A stretch of DNA of 64,000 nt from the NCBI GenBank assembly GCA_020746995.1, contig JAGPXD010000001.1, forward strand, positions 3,100,001-3,164,000, in the 5' to 3' direction. The stretch comes from Plectosphaerella cucumerina. Taxonomy: Eukaryota > Ascomycota > Sordariomycetes > Glomerellales > Plectosphaerellaceae. A program made the translations under genes and the position numbers. The notes beneath the pieces are model-generated. The model did no database searches, was not told where the DNA came from, and saw nothing but the letters and a program-made list of their open reading frames with translations. This document shows, piece after piece, positions 23,434 through 34,207 of this stretch. Each line of letters starts with the position of its first letter. Position 1 is the first letter of the stretch.

Positions 23434-24624
23434 GTAAGGGACGGTTATGATCATGATGTCACGACATTTGAGGCATTGAAAAAAGCAGGGTTCGGGCGTT
23501 GTCAGCCGCGTTTTTGCGAGCATCAAAAGCAATCATCACCTTGGTCGAGCTTGTTTTGAAAGGTGGCCGGAAGTCAGGCCACCGCCGCGTGCCTCGAGAG
23601 GAGGCGATCCAGGAAACTCCTTTATGGAGTTGACCTGAGCCAGCACGTCCGAGGATACGACCTGAACCACGGGTCGTTGAATTTGGGTGGAGCGCGTCGT
23701 TGAAGGGCAGTGCGAGTGGACATGTGTTCAGCTTGTACCCTACTGCCTGGTCGATGCTGGAACCATACGCGGGCATGATACCCGTCTTGGGCAAGAGACT
23801 GGGAGGTGGAGTGGTTAGCAGGGCGGTTCACCACTCGAGCCGAGTTGGTGGGCCTTGCGCATAATCACCGCGTGAGGAATAGGGACTGGTTTGTGGGTGT
23901 GTCTTGCCATGTTTGGCACGAGGTCGACATGGGTTATTCGGAGCCTTCGAGACTGGGATGACCAGGAAGAGGAGAGGAGACCGAGAGCTAGAAGAGCACG
24001 GCATTAAGCCGGCACTAGTGAAGCCGTTGAAGAAAATGCAGATTCGTGGACAGACTTGACAGGATGGTCCCTCGTGAATATTCATATGTTGACATGCACT
24101 TCGGCGGGTGATGGTCAAGGAAGGAAACATGTGCGGGTGTGCATTGACGGGCAAGACGGGGTCATCAAACAATGTGGGGAAGCTCCCTAACGGTCTGCCG
24201 TGGCAGCCTATGAGAGCTCTGCGATGACGGGGGTGGACATGTCGGCAGCAGGGGTTTACGCTGGGGCTGGGGAACCGGCCGAGGCACATGCTTTTCTGGA
24301 AGGGGGAAGTAAGCACGGACGAGGGAGAGAGACGAGGAGCGGGAACGCCTTTCCCGCGGCACACACACCACAGATGAGACGGGAGCTGTCGTGTCTCCAA
24401 TCCAGCCCAACCCAGCCATCCTCCTCCCTCTCACCCGCATTCCAACGCGACAAGACAACGTCTTCTCCTGTTGCTTACATCGTCAGCTTCTTTGTGTCGT
24501 CCCATCGACCCTCCGAGACTCCCGACCTGATGCAAAGCTGGTGGTGAGATCATCGCAGCGCATCGCACCCGATAACAACAGCATCCCGACCAATCCATCT
24601 CGACGCCGAGTTATCCCGCACGAT
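23434..24624. other. Intergenic region
   Basis: No gene seen. It contains the 3' region of the BTB-like gene and the promoter of the TMEM135-like gene. Short minus-strand frames here (up to ~190 codons) show no family features. Confidence 0.5.
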
Positions 24625-26467
24625 ATGGCTTCGGGCGCGGCCTCGAGTCGCCCACGCGGCCCGTCGACATCAGGACCGTCGTCCTCGTCGCCTCGACCTC
24701 GTGGATCCGTCGCGGCCAAAGGAGGCGCCGTCGACCCCGTCCTCCGAAACGCATTGCGGTACACAATCTCCGCAAAGGAGTATGCGACGCTGCACAAGTA
24801 CGTCCTCTCGCGGTCCAGGGTTCTCCGGCGCGCGGCGCCCAGCGTCGCGACTGTCGAGAGGATCGTCGATGGACCTGTTGAGGAGCAGACCTCTGGCAAG
24901 GGGAGTCCTGTTCGCAAAGCGGGTGGTGATCCGTACAACGTGCGCGCTGTGAGGGATGCTCTTCGCGTGTTTGCGGGTACGGCCGCGGCGATGAAGGCGT
25001 ATGATGTCGTGACGAAGAAGCTATCCGGGAAGAAGGAGTAAGTTCACTACCCTGTCTTGCCTTCGAGCATGGACTGACAGCAGCAGCACCACCCCGAAAC
25101 AACCCCTCCACAAATCCCCGACCCTCCGCCTCTCCCTCTCCCTATCAACAATCCTCCTCCTCTACCGCATCCTCTTCCGCTTCCTCAACCGCCTCCGCTT
25201 CCACCTCCTCGAAGACTCCGCCCTCCCCTTCCGCCAACGCAACCCCCGCACCGCCGCCGCCCTCTCCTCCCCCCTCGCCCCCGCCGTCGGCGCCGGCCTC
25301 GCCGGCCTCGCCCTCGGCGTCTACCCCGCCCAGCAGATGCGCATCACCCTCGCCATCATGGCCATGTTCCGCGCCCTTGAGTTTGGCTGGAACCTGTGCG
25401 AGGGCGAGGGCCTCGTCTGGGGCTTCCGCGCCGGAGGGAGGGTGAAGCGCGAGAGGCCCTGGTGGTGGGGGAGCTGGCTCCTGCAGCCGCTGGCGTTTGG
25501 GCAGCTGCTGCATGCGTGCGTGTTTGATCGGGATTGCTTCCCGGCTGCGTATGGGAGTTTTATCTTTACGCGGTCGGCGGGATATTTGCAGCAGAAGCCG
25601 GCGGGGTATCCGAGCCATATCCAGTGGCCGGCTACGTATGCTATTGTTGATAGCTTGGCGCAGATGGCGAAGCTCAACTGGCCGTGAGTTCTCTCCTCCT
25701 GATGAACCGTTCGCAGAGTCACTAACATCCCCAGGCCCTTCATCTCGCCCACCCTGTTCCCCGGCAAGGAGACCCTTCCGGCGTCCCTCGCCATCGTGGC
25801 ACCCATCACGTCCACCGCCCACCCCATCATCACCTCCCTCTCCTGCGCGACGCTTCACCCAACCGACCCGTCCTGCCTACGCACCTACCTCCAGTTCTGG
25901 CTCGGCACCTTCGGCCCTGTCGTGCGCTTCATGCTCGGCATCTACGGTGCTTTCGCCCTCCTCTCCGGCGGCGCCACCCGTCTCTACCACGCGCCCCTGA
26001 CGGCCCTGCAACGCATCCTCGGCCGCGCCCTGCGGACTTCAACCTTCATCACCGGCGCCATCTCCACGGCTTGGGGCACCATCTGCCTGTTCCAGACATG
26101 GTTCCCTCGCCACTTTGCCCCGCGGTTCCGCTTCTTCCTGGGCGGTTTCGCTGCTGGCCTGTGGGCGTGGGTGGAGCGTCGTCACGGACGGTCTGTGTTC
26201 TTGTACTCGGCGCGCACGAGCGTCGATAGTCTGTGGAAGGTGGGTGTCAAGAGGAGGTGGTGGCGCGGCATGGCGGGCGGCGATGTGTGGGTATTTGCGC
26301 TCGCGCTCATGGTGACGGGTGTTGTGTATGAGAGGGATGCCAAGGCGATTCGTGAGGGTGGCTGGCGCAGGGGCATGAGTTGGGTTCGCGGCGAGGGCTT
26401 CCATGACTGGAGCCTTGAGGATGAGGAGGAAGAGGAGGAAGTTGAGGGAAGGGAGAAGGAGGAGTAA
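24625..26467 (+). CDS. TMEM135-like integral membrane protein
   Basis: A polytopic membrane protein of ~580 residues. Exons are 24625-25037, 25087-25683 and 25735-26467. The first intron ends in CAGCAGCAG, so acceptors at 25080, 25083 and 25086 all keep the frame and differ by one residue; I chose the last because it is farthest from the CTGAC branch site. The second intron (51 nt) has donor GTGAGT and branch CTAAC. After a Ser/Pro/Arg-rich N-terminus (about 1-35) come several hydrophobic segments, the motif QLLHACVFDRDCFPAAYGSFI and later HPTDPSCLRTYLQFW, which resemble the N-terminal Cys-rich region of TMEM135 (peroxisome and mitochondria associated). The C-terminus is highly acidic with a run of Glu. 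Family assignment is from memory of motifs; a Tim17-type relative is the alternative. Confidence 0.7.
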
Positions 26468-26630
26468 GCGGATGATGTGCTTGTAGGATTTCTTGTTCTA
26501 TTAGGGGTGTTTTGAGGTCTATTCTTCCGGGGCTGCGCTTCCCGTGCTGCTCTATCAGGAGGAATCCAGGCCTCTATACGTCGTAAATGATAATCTATGA
26601 GTATGCCGAAATGCTTCAGGGGCTGCTCCG

Positions 26631-27365
26631 TCATGCTGATGCGACGCCCTTCTTCGTCTTGATGACCTCACCCAACCACCATGCGTGAATGCGCGTGTCT
26701 TCTGTTAGCTCTGGGTGGAAGCTCGTGGCAAAGATGTTGCCCTGACGCACAGCGACGATGTCGCCCAGCTCATCCGGGGCGTCACTCTCGCTAGGCCGGG
26801 CAATGCCGGCCTTGGACTTACGCCCAGGCAGAACGGCAAGGACCTCGACTTGACCGCGGGGGTCCTCAGCGGGCGAGAGGATGGCCTCGACGACGGGAGC
26901 GCGGATGAAGACTCCCGGGAAGGGAGCCGGACCTGGGTCTCCAGGTGCGGAGAGGAAGGGCAGGTCGAGGTCTGAGACAAAAGACTCAATCTGACGGCCA
27001 AAATGGTTCCGGTGGACGCGCACTGCAAGGCCGCCGATGAGCTCCTGGCCTCCCTTCTTGACGGACGAGGCGTTGGCCTCATCGGCGAGGAGGATGGCGC
27101 CGGCGCATGTGCCCCAGACGGGCTTGCGAGCGACGCGGACAAAGTCGCGCAGGGGCTCGAGGAGGCCAGACTGAGCGGCAACGAGGGAGATTGTGGTAGA
27201 CTCGCCGCCGGGGATGACGAGGGCGTCGCAGCGAGCGAGCTCGGCGGGGGTGCGGACCTCAACGAGGGCGAGGCCGGGGGCGGTTGAGGGGGCGGCGCGG
27301 CGGAGGAGGGAGAGGTGTTCCTGGAAGCCGCCCTGGAGGGCGAGCACGCCTACTGTTGCTGGCAT
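26631..27365 (-). CDS. pdx2: PDX2/SNO1, glutaminase subunit of pyridoxal 5'-phosphate synthase
   Basis: Releases ammonia from glutamine and channels it to PDX1 for de novo vitamin B6 synthesis; cytosolic. 244 residues, intronless. The start MPATVGVLALQGGFQEH matches the family N-terminus; an ATG-less upstream frame would add 40 residues of proline-rich sequence and is rejected. Class I amidotransferase motifs are present: PGGEST (52-57), the nucleophile Cys87 in WGTCAGAILLA, the GLAVRVHRNHFGRQIESF interface motif, and His217/Glu219 in SFHPEL. It is divergent to PDX1, the partner subunit, as in many fungi and in yeast SNO-SNZ pairs, which implies co-regulation. Confidence 0.96.
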   Translation of the reverse strand: MPATVGVLALQGGFQEHLSLLRRAAPSTAPGLALVEVRTPAELARCDALVIPGGESTTISLVAAQSGLLEPLRDFVRVARKPVWGTCAGAILLADEANASSVKKGGQELIGGLAVRVHRNHFGRQIESFVSDLDLPFLSAPGDPGPAPFPGVFIRAPVVEAILSPAEDPRGQVEVLAVLPGRKSKAGIARPSESDAPDELGDIVAVRQGNIFATSFHPELTEDTRIHAWWLGEVIKTKKGVASA

Positions 27366-29087
27366 GGTTGCGGATGTGATGGTGGTGGTGGTGAGATGGG
27401 GTTCGAGGTCAGGGGGAGGACGACGGGGCTCCGCTCCGATGATGGGCAGGCTTAAGGTCGTAGACGGGGCCGGCAGTTGAGTCATCTAGGTCGGGGGTGA
27501 TTGTGTTGCTGGAGCCGGGCCGGTTCGTAGGTGTGAGACGGGACTTGAACCCGGGGGGTTGGACCGGCTGGTGGTATTTTAGTCTGGGTCGGGTGTCACC
27601 CGTGTCAGTGGTCAGTGGTGGTGATGGGCAGGGCGCGACGGGCGGCGCCTGGATCGGAGGCGGTCGGGATTAGGTGTGTCGGTCTTGGCGGGGGTGGTTT
27701 TCTCTTTTGGTGGGCTCCGACGGTGGGCGGCGCGGGCGAGGCGTCGACGACGGAGGGCGTGGGGCAGAGGATGGAGGGGCAGGAGCAGGGGGAGAGCAGG
27801 GGGTTGCCGCGGCTTTGGGATGGTGGTGATGCGATGGAGGTGGGAGTCCGACTCGGCGCATGTGAGAGACTGACAAATGAGCAAAGAACGGTGAGATACA
27901 GTGAGGATGCAGCAAGAATTGGCTACTAGGTAGTGAGAGTGACTCCCAGCAGAACAGACCGGAACACAGGCTGAGGTGGTTGTCAGAAACGACACGGAAG
28001 GGCGTGAATGTTATGAAGAGGCTCATCCTTCCGCTCCTCGACATCCGACTCCGACAGAGTCCGACCCGATGACAGCCGCCCGGTGCACCGAGTCCCCCGC
28101 GCCTTCCGTTTCGAGTCGCTAGCAGATGCCACGGAGGGTAGCCTGGCCGCGGGCTTGGAAAGCGGTGGAATCGCCCCGGTCCCAAGGGTAGTGTAGTGTC
28201 ACGTCGCGCCTTCCAGAGACCCGTCCCTGCCCCTCCTCGCAGTGTCATCGATTTTCTCTTACCTGACCTTTGCGCCTACCTCAGCACCCCCGGACATGAC
28301 ACCGGTCTAACCGCATCCTGCTCCTCCGAGACGAGTCGTGCAGCACCGCTCCGAGTCATCCCGCCCTTTCCGTCAGGCTGTGCTGTGGTGATGTGTCGAG
28401 GTCGTGAAGGTGCAGCGCGACAGGGAAGGCCCTCACGAGGATACATAGAGGGGGAAGGACCCCTCCTCTCCCCCCCACTGCCCTCACCACAATCCCAACT
28501 CGCACCCGCCCACTATCCCCTCCTGCTTGCTGGACCCTCACACACGTCGGCACTTGAAATCTAGGCCCATTTGCTTTGCTCCTGTAAGTCCATGCTCGTC
28601 TCATGTCATGACATCCTCACTATTTTTTTCTTGGTTCTCCGGCGCCAGACCGGAGTGGTCGTCCCAATGCGTTACCCCGCATCACTTTGACCCCTCAGTC
28701 AGACGAAGTGAAAAAAATTTACGGGCTTGGAGCCTTGGCCCGGGACTGCAGGTGCTGCGCGCGCCTGGACCCTGGCTGGAGATCTCGGTTGCCAACCCGG
28801 TCGTCCAATCACGGCCCCCAATTCGCGGTCGCCACTCCCCCGCGCCGCCGTCACCGCGGCGAACGAGGCCCGCGGCGCCCGAGCTGGCTGCTGCTGCTGC
28901 CCCTCCATCACGAGTCGTCCTGTGTCTCCCGGGCCAACCCTCCGTCTCTCATATCGCGCAACCCAAAACATTCTCCCTCCAACATCTCTACATAGCTTTC
29001 CACGTCCACGTTCTCTTTGCTTCAACTACCTAGTCCCACTGCCTCAGCCATCTAACGCCTCCAATAGACACCACAGATACCTCCAAA
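27366..29087. promoter_or_regulatory. Shared divergent region of the vitamin B6 genes
   Basis: A 1.7-kb spacer between the PDX2 and PDX1 start codons, much longer than the SAM50-UBC6 spacer. Near PDX1 a GTAAGT (28584) and a CTAAC...TAG (acceptor 29067) could bound a 5'-leader intron of ~480 nt; this is tentative. No coding frame is convincing. A T-arm-like string near 27541-27556 (minus) is not part of a complete tRNA. Confidence 0.5.
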
Positions 29088-30035
29088 ATGACCAACAACG
29101 ACGCCCAGAACGGCTCGGCCGCCCCCGCCGCTGATGCCTCTGCCAACAAGTCCTCCTTCGCCGTCAAGACTGGCCTCGCCCAGATGCTCAAGGGCGGCGT
29201 CATCATGGACGTCACCAACGCCGAGCAGGCCCGCATCGCAGAGGAGGCCGGCGCCTGCGCCGTCATGGCCCTCGAGCGCGTCCCCGCCGACATCCGCCGC
29301 GACGGCGGCGTCGCCCGCATGTCCGACCCTGAGATGATCAGCTCCATCCAGGCCGCTGTTACCATCCCCGTCATGGCCAAGGCCCGCATCGGCCACTTTG
29401 TCGAGTGCCAGATCCTCGAGGCCCTCGGCGTCGACTACATTGACGAGAGCGAGGTCCTTACCCCCGCCGACCGCGAGCACCACGTCGACAAGTCCGGCTT
29501 CAGCGTCCCCTTCGTCTGCGGCTGCCGCAACCTCGGCGAGGCCCTGCGTCGCATCTCCGAGGGTGCTGCCATGATCCGCACAAAGGGCGAGGCCGGCACC
29601 GGCGACGTCGTCGAGGCCGTCACCCACGTTAAGACCCTCGCCCGTGACATTGCCCGCGCCAAGGGCGTCCTGGCCAACGAGGGCGACAACGGCCTCCGCG
29701 CCCTTGCCCGCGAGTTCGAGGTCGACCTCGACCTCCTCCGCCGCACCGCCGAGCTCGGCCGCCTCCCCGTTGTCAACTTCGCCGCCGGCGGCGTTGCCAC
29801 CCCCGCCGACGCCGCCCTCATGATGCAGCTCGGCTGCGACGGTGTCTTCGTCGGCTCCGGCATCTTCAAGTCCGGCGACCCCGCCAAGCGCGCCCGTGCC
29901 ATCGTCCGGGCCGTCACCCACTACCGCGACGCCAAGGTCCTCGCCGAGTGCTCCTCCGGCCTGGGCGAGGCCATGGTCGGCATCAACTGCGACAGCATGA
30001 AGCCCGAGGAGAAGATGGCCGGCCGCGGCTGGTAA
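29088..30035 (+). CDS. pdx1: PDX1/SNZ1, synthase subunit of pyridoxal 5'-phosphate synthase
   Basis: Condenses ribose 5-phosphate, glyceraldehyde 3-phosphate and ammonia into PLP. 315 residues, intronless, start in the context CCAAAATGACC. After a 20-residue Ala/Asn-rich leader the PdxS barrel begins at FAVKTGLAQMLKGGVIMDV. The two catalytic lysines are visible: Lys98 in PVMAKARIGHF and Lys166 in MIRTKGEAGTG. The phosphate-binding GSGIFKSGDP motif is intact, and the C-terminus (VGINCDSMKPEEKMAGRGW) is typical of fungi. Codon use is strongly biased to C-ending codons, suggesting high expression. The protein forms a dodecamer decorated by PDX2, encoded head-to-head upstream. Confidence 0.97.
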   Translation: MTNNDAQNGSAAPAADASANKSSFAVKTGLAQMLKGGVIMDVTNAEQARIAEEAGACAVMALERVPADIRRDGGVARMSDPEMISSIQAAVTIPVMAKARIGHFVECQILEALGVDYIDESEVLTPADREHHVDKSGFSVPFVCGCRNLGEALRRISEGAAMIRTKGEAGTGDVVEAVTHVKTLARDIARAKGVLANEGDNGLRALAREFEVDLDLLRRTAELGRLPVVNFAAGGVATPADAALMMQLGCDGVFVGSGIFKSGDPAKRARAIVRAVTHYRDAKVLAECSSGLGEAMVGINCDSMKPEEKMAGRGW

Positions 30036-30638
30036 GCGGGAAGCGCGCTGTTACACACACTTCCTCTTCAAACACTCATACTCTGCATCCTTCAACACGC
30101 TGTCCTCGGCAGCATCGATCCCTCAACCTACACTCAACTGGCATGGCGTATTATGACGGGGGGCTCCTCAGGGGAGGGGCCTCGGTCGGGAAAATTGGAA
30201 AGCATCTCTAGACGGCAAGGCTAGTGTTCCATTGGTAATGAAATGATTTGAACGCGGAAAGACCACGTGAACTCGATGTCCGAATGGCAGTGCCAGAACA
30301 TACCAGGCGGGCGCTGCGGCGCAGATCCGGCTATTTGCTTCCCTCGCCGGCGGACTACCACGGCCAACGACGAAGCCAGGCCGAGGCCCACCTGGACCTG
30401 CCGCCCCGGATTCCGCTGCATTTCCGTCTGATCCGCTCGCCGTTGGCCGATAGCCGGAGATATGAACTCGGGTATCGGCACCCAGGCGCCGCCGCCGGAC
30501 GTACCTCTGACTCGTCCGTCTCGTAGGGCTCTTTCTTATCACAGGAAGGAAGTTCTTCCTCTTTTGCACCTTGCAGTCTCATCACTTTAACCATCGAAGG
30601 CTTCCTTGAATCAGGATAAATGCCTACCTGATATTGAC
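30036..30638. other. Intergenic region
   Basis: Holds the 3' region of PDX1 and the promoter of the MFS gene. No gene or repeat seen. Confidence 0.5.
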
Positions 30639-32239
30639 ATGGACTCACCGCGACAACACGCAGACCCCGAGAGGGGCGGGGCCGCCGACGACAGTATCAC
30701 ACCGCCGGCTCCCGACATCGAGAGGGTCGATACGGTAAAGAGTGCCCGCCTGCAGCCGCTCGCGCTGGCGAAATCGTCATCCCGTGTGCCCGAGACACAT
30801 GACGGCGGGGACACGCCGCTGCCGGATGGCTTCGAAGAGATTCCCTACGAGGTGTACAACATCTTCTCGCCGCGAAGGAAGAGGATCATCGTGTCGGTCA
30901 TATCGTGGTGCGGCCTGCTATCGCCCATCTCCAGTACGGCTGTGTTGTCGGCTATACCTGAGGTGGCGGATACCTACCAGACTTCAGGAGGCGTGGTGGC
31001 CCTGTCCAATGCGTTGTATCTTGTCTTCATGGGCGTGAGCCCGTGTCTCTGGGGGCCGTTGAGCCAGGTATACGGCCGCCGATGGGTACGTACGTCCGGA
31101 TACTTACTTTGACCCGGCTGACAACCCAGACCTGCATCGTTTCGGCCACAATCTTCTTCGCCTGCAGCATCGGCACGGCGCTGGCACCCACCCTTCCCGC
31201 CTTTTTCGTCTTCCGGATGCTCACCGCTCTGGCCGGCACGTCCTTCCTCGTCACCGGCCCCGCCGTCATAGGCGATCTGTACCACCCGACGGCACGAGCC
31301 ACGGCCATGGGCTGGTTCCTGACAGGCACGCTCGTGGGACCGACGGCCGGCCCGCTCCTGGGCGGCGTCATCGTCACCTACCGGTCCTGGCGCGTCATCT
31401 TCTGGCTTCAGACAGCTCTCGCCGGCGCTGGCGTGGCAGGCGCCTTCTTCCTCCTTCCCGAGACACTACGGGATCCCAAGAGCTCCATGCTCGAGGGCCT
31501 TCCGCCTCTGCGCCGCGCCGCGGTGCTATGGCGCCTCACCAACCCGATCCGCGTCGTGAGGCTCTTCCGTTTCCCGAATTTGCTACTCACGGCGCTGGCG
31601 AGCGGGGCTCTGGTCTTCAACATGTACGGAATGCTTACCCCGATTCGGTACGTGCTCAACCCGCGCTTTGCGCTCACGTCGCCCGCGCAGTCGGGGCTGT
31701 TCTATCTCGCTCCTGGTATGGGGTACCTGACGGGCACGCTATTCGGGGGGCGGTGGGCGGACAGGACGGTGAGAAGGTGGATCGAGCGGCGGTCCGGGCG
31801 GCGGGTGCCCGAAGACAGGCTGCGGTCGTGCCTTCCTTTCCTGGGGGGTGCGCTGCCGGCGAGCATGCTCATATACGGCTGGTCGGTGGAGATGCGGGCC
31901 GGAGGTATTGCGGTGCCGGTGGTCTTCATGTTCCTCGGCGGGGTTTCGCAGCTGTTCTGCTTCCCGAGCCTCAACACATACTGCCTGGACGTGATGCAGG
32001 GGCGGAGCGCCGAGGTCATCGCAGGGAACTTCATGGTGAGATACGCCCTGGGAGCGGGTGCGTCGGCACTGGTGTTGCCGGCGATCCAAGCGATTGGGGT
32101 CGGCTGGTTCCAGACGATATCTGCGGCGTTTCTGGTGGTTGGGGCCGCCGCGGTGCTGGCTGTTGCGTTGTTCGGAACGGGCTGGCGGACGAGGATCGCT
32201 GAGAAGGCGGCCAGGGAGAGGGGGGAGGTAGAGGGGTAG
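30639..32239 (+). CDS. MFS transporter, DHA1 (drug:H+ antiporter-1) type
   Basis: A 12-helix major facilitator, probably at the plasma membrane, exporting drugs, metabolites or polyamines. Exons are 30639-31085 and 31130-32239; the 44-nt intron (donor GTACGT, branch GCTGAC) lies after the loop 2-3 motif region GPLSQVYGRRW. 518 residues. A ~75-residue hydrophilic N-terminus leads to the first helix at KRIIVSVISWCGLLSP. Typical DHA1 features are LAPTLPAFFVFRMLTALAG in helix 4 and GWFLTGTLVGPTAGPLLGG in helix 5 (motif C of antiporters). A large central loop (PPLRRAAVLWRLTNPIRVVRLF) is present. It resembles Qdr/Aqr1-like carriers. The substrate is unknown, and no biosynthetic partner gene is adjacent. 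Confidence 0.9.
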
Positions 32240-34207
32240 TTTGGAGGTACAGGGCAGAAGAGTCAACGTTTGAGGCAGCGCTCTAGCATGTCAGATCTCC
32301 TCTGCCGACGTCGATTGAATCAATGGAGGATGACCGACGCAGCATACCGTCGAGTCTTCGGGCATCAAAGCATGCCCATTTCCCGTGATGATACCCCACG
32401 ACTTCCAGACCTGAAAGGACGGCCGGACTGAACAGGCTGGGAGAGACGGGAATCTCAGGGACCCCGAAAACTCACCGACTTCGAAAGCCCCAAGGCTGTC
32501 CTGCAGCCTTCCTGTCTCTATCGTCCCAACGGCCGCGCGGAGCCGTGGCGGGCTCGGCGTGCCAGGGACCCCAGCTGGTGGCGGCAGACAGACGAATGTC
32601 ATCGAAGGAGAGTGCAAATATATCGCCCGGTATGAAGTCGATGAGACTGTCTCCTGGCGGTGGGCGAATGCCGGTGCGCGGGTGGCGGCAGGGTCATGGT
32701 CCAAATGGCTGCAGTCATTGCCGTCGCAGTGCAGCAGTCATCGTCCGAGCGGTAGAGGCCGGCATATCGGCCAAGAGTTAACCGGCGGGTGCTACTGCGC
32801 TATTGACATGGGGTATCGCGTGGGTGGTGTGGGAGACAGGCTGATGTGCGAATAGACGTTGGAGGTTGGAGGTTGGTGTTTGCTTCAGGAAAAAGCAAGC
32901 AGAGGGGATTTGGCCGTTGGTGGCGCTTCTCCCACTGACAGCTGGAGTGTGATAGTGACCATCCATGCTGTACGATGTGACCCGCCCAATGGGATCCATC
33001 CCGCCGTCCCGGCAGCCCCCTTACCGCTGGGGCCGCCCTTAACGACCAATCCAAGATACTTGTTGGCGCGGGACCGACTGACAAGCGAAATGGCTTCTCT
33101 GCTTTTTGTTCTTTTATCACATTCATTATTAGGAAAGAGGCTTTTGCAAGGGGGGGAAGATGTATAAATACCAGGACGGGTGCTAGTCTAGGTGCAGGTT
33201 TGCCTTGCGTTGTCACGGTCTCTAGTGCCGTTACTTTATACCCCGAGTTGCTCTACTTTACGCCTTGGACAAAGCACATGCAGCCACCTGCATATTGGCT
33301 CTTTTTGTCACGCCCATTCCAGAGGAGAACGTCCGATATTCTTATACCGGCCCTCGTCATCTCTGCAGCAAGGACTTTAGGTACTGTAGATGCAGTAGCT
33401 GTGTACCGCAGCCGACCTGTCACGTCGCTCCGTGGTACTTGCCCCACCCAGCTGCATCACAGCTGTGGCTACCCGTCGCCGGGCCAGTACCTGTCAATAC
33501 ATGCATGGTACAAACGAATAGTCCTCCATTCACACGACAACCACGACAACCCCCCAGATGTTGATGGCACCACCACGAAATCTTTCGCTGTCATCAAGAG
33601 GGCAAATTCCCTCCACACCACACAGCTGTCATCCGAATCCATCATTTGTCTGGTTCAGGAGCTACACTTGTTCTCCAGACTCGACGCATCACTTGTCCGT
33701 TAGCAGGGGAAGGAAGGCAAGAAGGGGCTGGGACTTGCTCCTTCCACGTCCATAAAGCCTATGCCCATCGCTACTTCCCCGGACATCCATCACGTCAACA
33801 CAACGGATAAACAAAGGTCAAAGGAATGGTAAGAAAACGCAATTTCTCCTTCTCCTCTACCTTACCTCCTGTTTCTTCCGTCGTGTCTCCTATTCTATTC
33901 CGTCCCATTTCGCGGTTTGACCCAAGGGGGCCATACTTCCTCTCCCACTCCATGCTGGTGTCATTTCCCATCACCCGCCCCCCTCGAAGCTCGACCTCAC
34001 TGAGGCTTCTGCATTGGCATGACACGAGCCAACACTTCTTCCCATGCCGGCTTGAGCTGGTGTGTCGCCTTGACCCCTCTCGAGTCTTACCTTGCTGCCA
34101 ATGTCTGGCAATCCCACCTCTCCCATCCTCCTGACCCCGCGCACCCGCATTGACTAACAAACGGTAGCACATCGAAGCTATTTCGACCCTCGCCAGTACC
34201 CTCCAGC
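32240..34207. other. Intergenic region with distant TATA box
   Basis: About 2 kb without a convincing gene. A TATA box lies at 33163-33170. Downstream, GTAAGA at 33829 and CTAAC with acceptor TAG near 34168 could bound a 5'-leader intron of the next gene, which would explain the >1 kb between TATA and start codon. This is inference. Confidence 0.45.
33163..33170 (+). promoter_or_regulatory. TATA box, gene served uncertain
   Basis: TATAAATA on the plus strand, 1.04 kb upstream of the next start codon (34208). It may drive that gene through a long, spliced leader, or an unannotated non-coding transcript. Confidence 0.4.

Noticed and set aside
27366..27485. 40-residue N-terminal extension of PDX2
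   Set aside because: Starts from a non-ATG codon and the sequence is unlike the family, which begins at MPATVGVLALQGG.
27530..27610. Possible tRNA on the minus strand (GGGTTCAAGTCCC T-arm)
   Set aside because: No D-arm, no matching acceptor stem and no plausible anticodon loop upstream.
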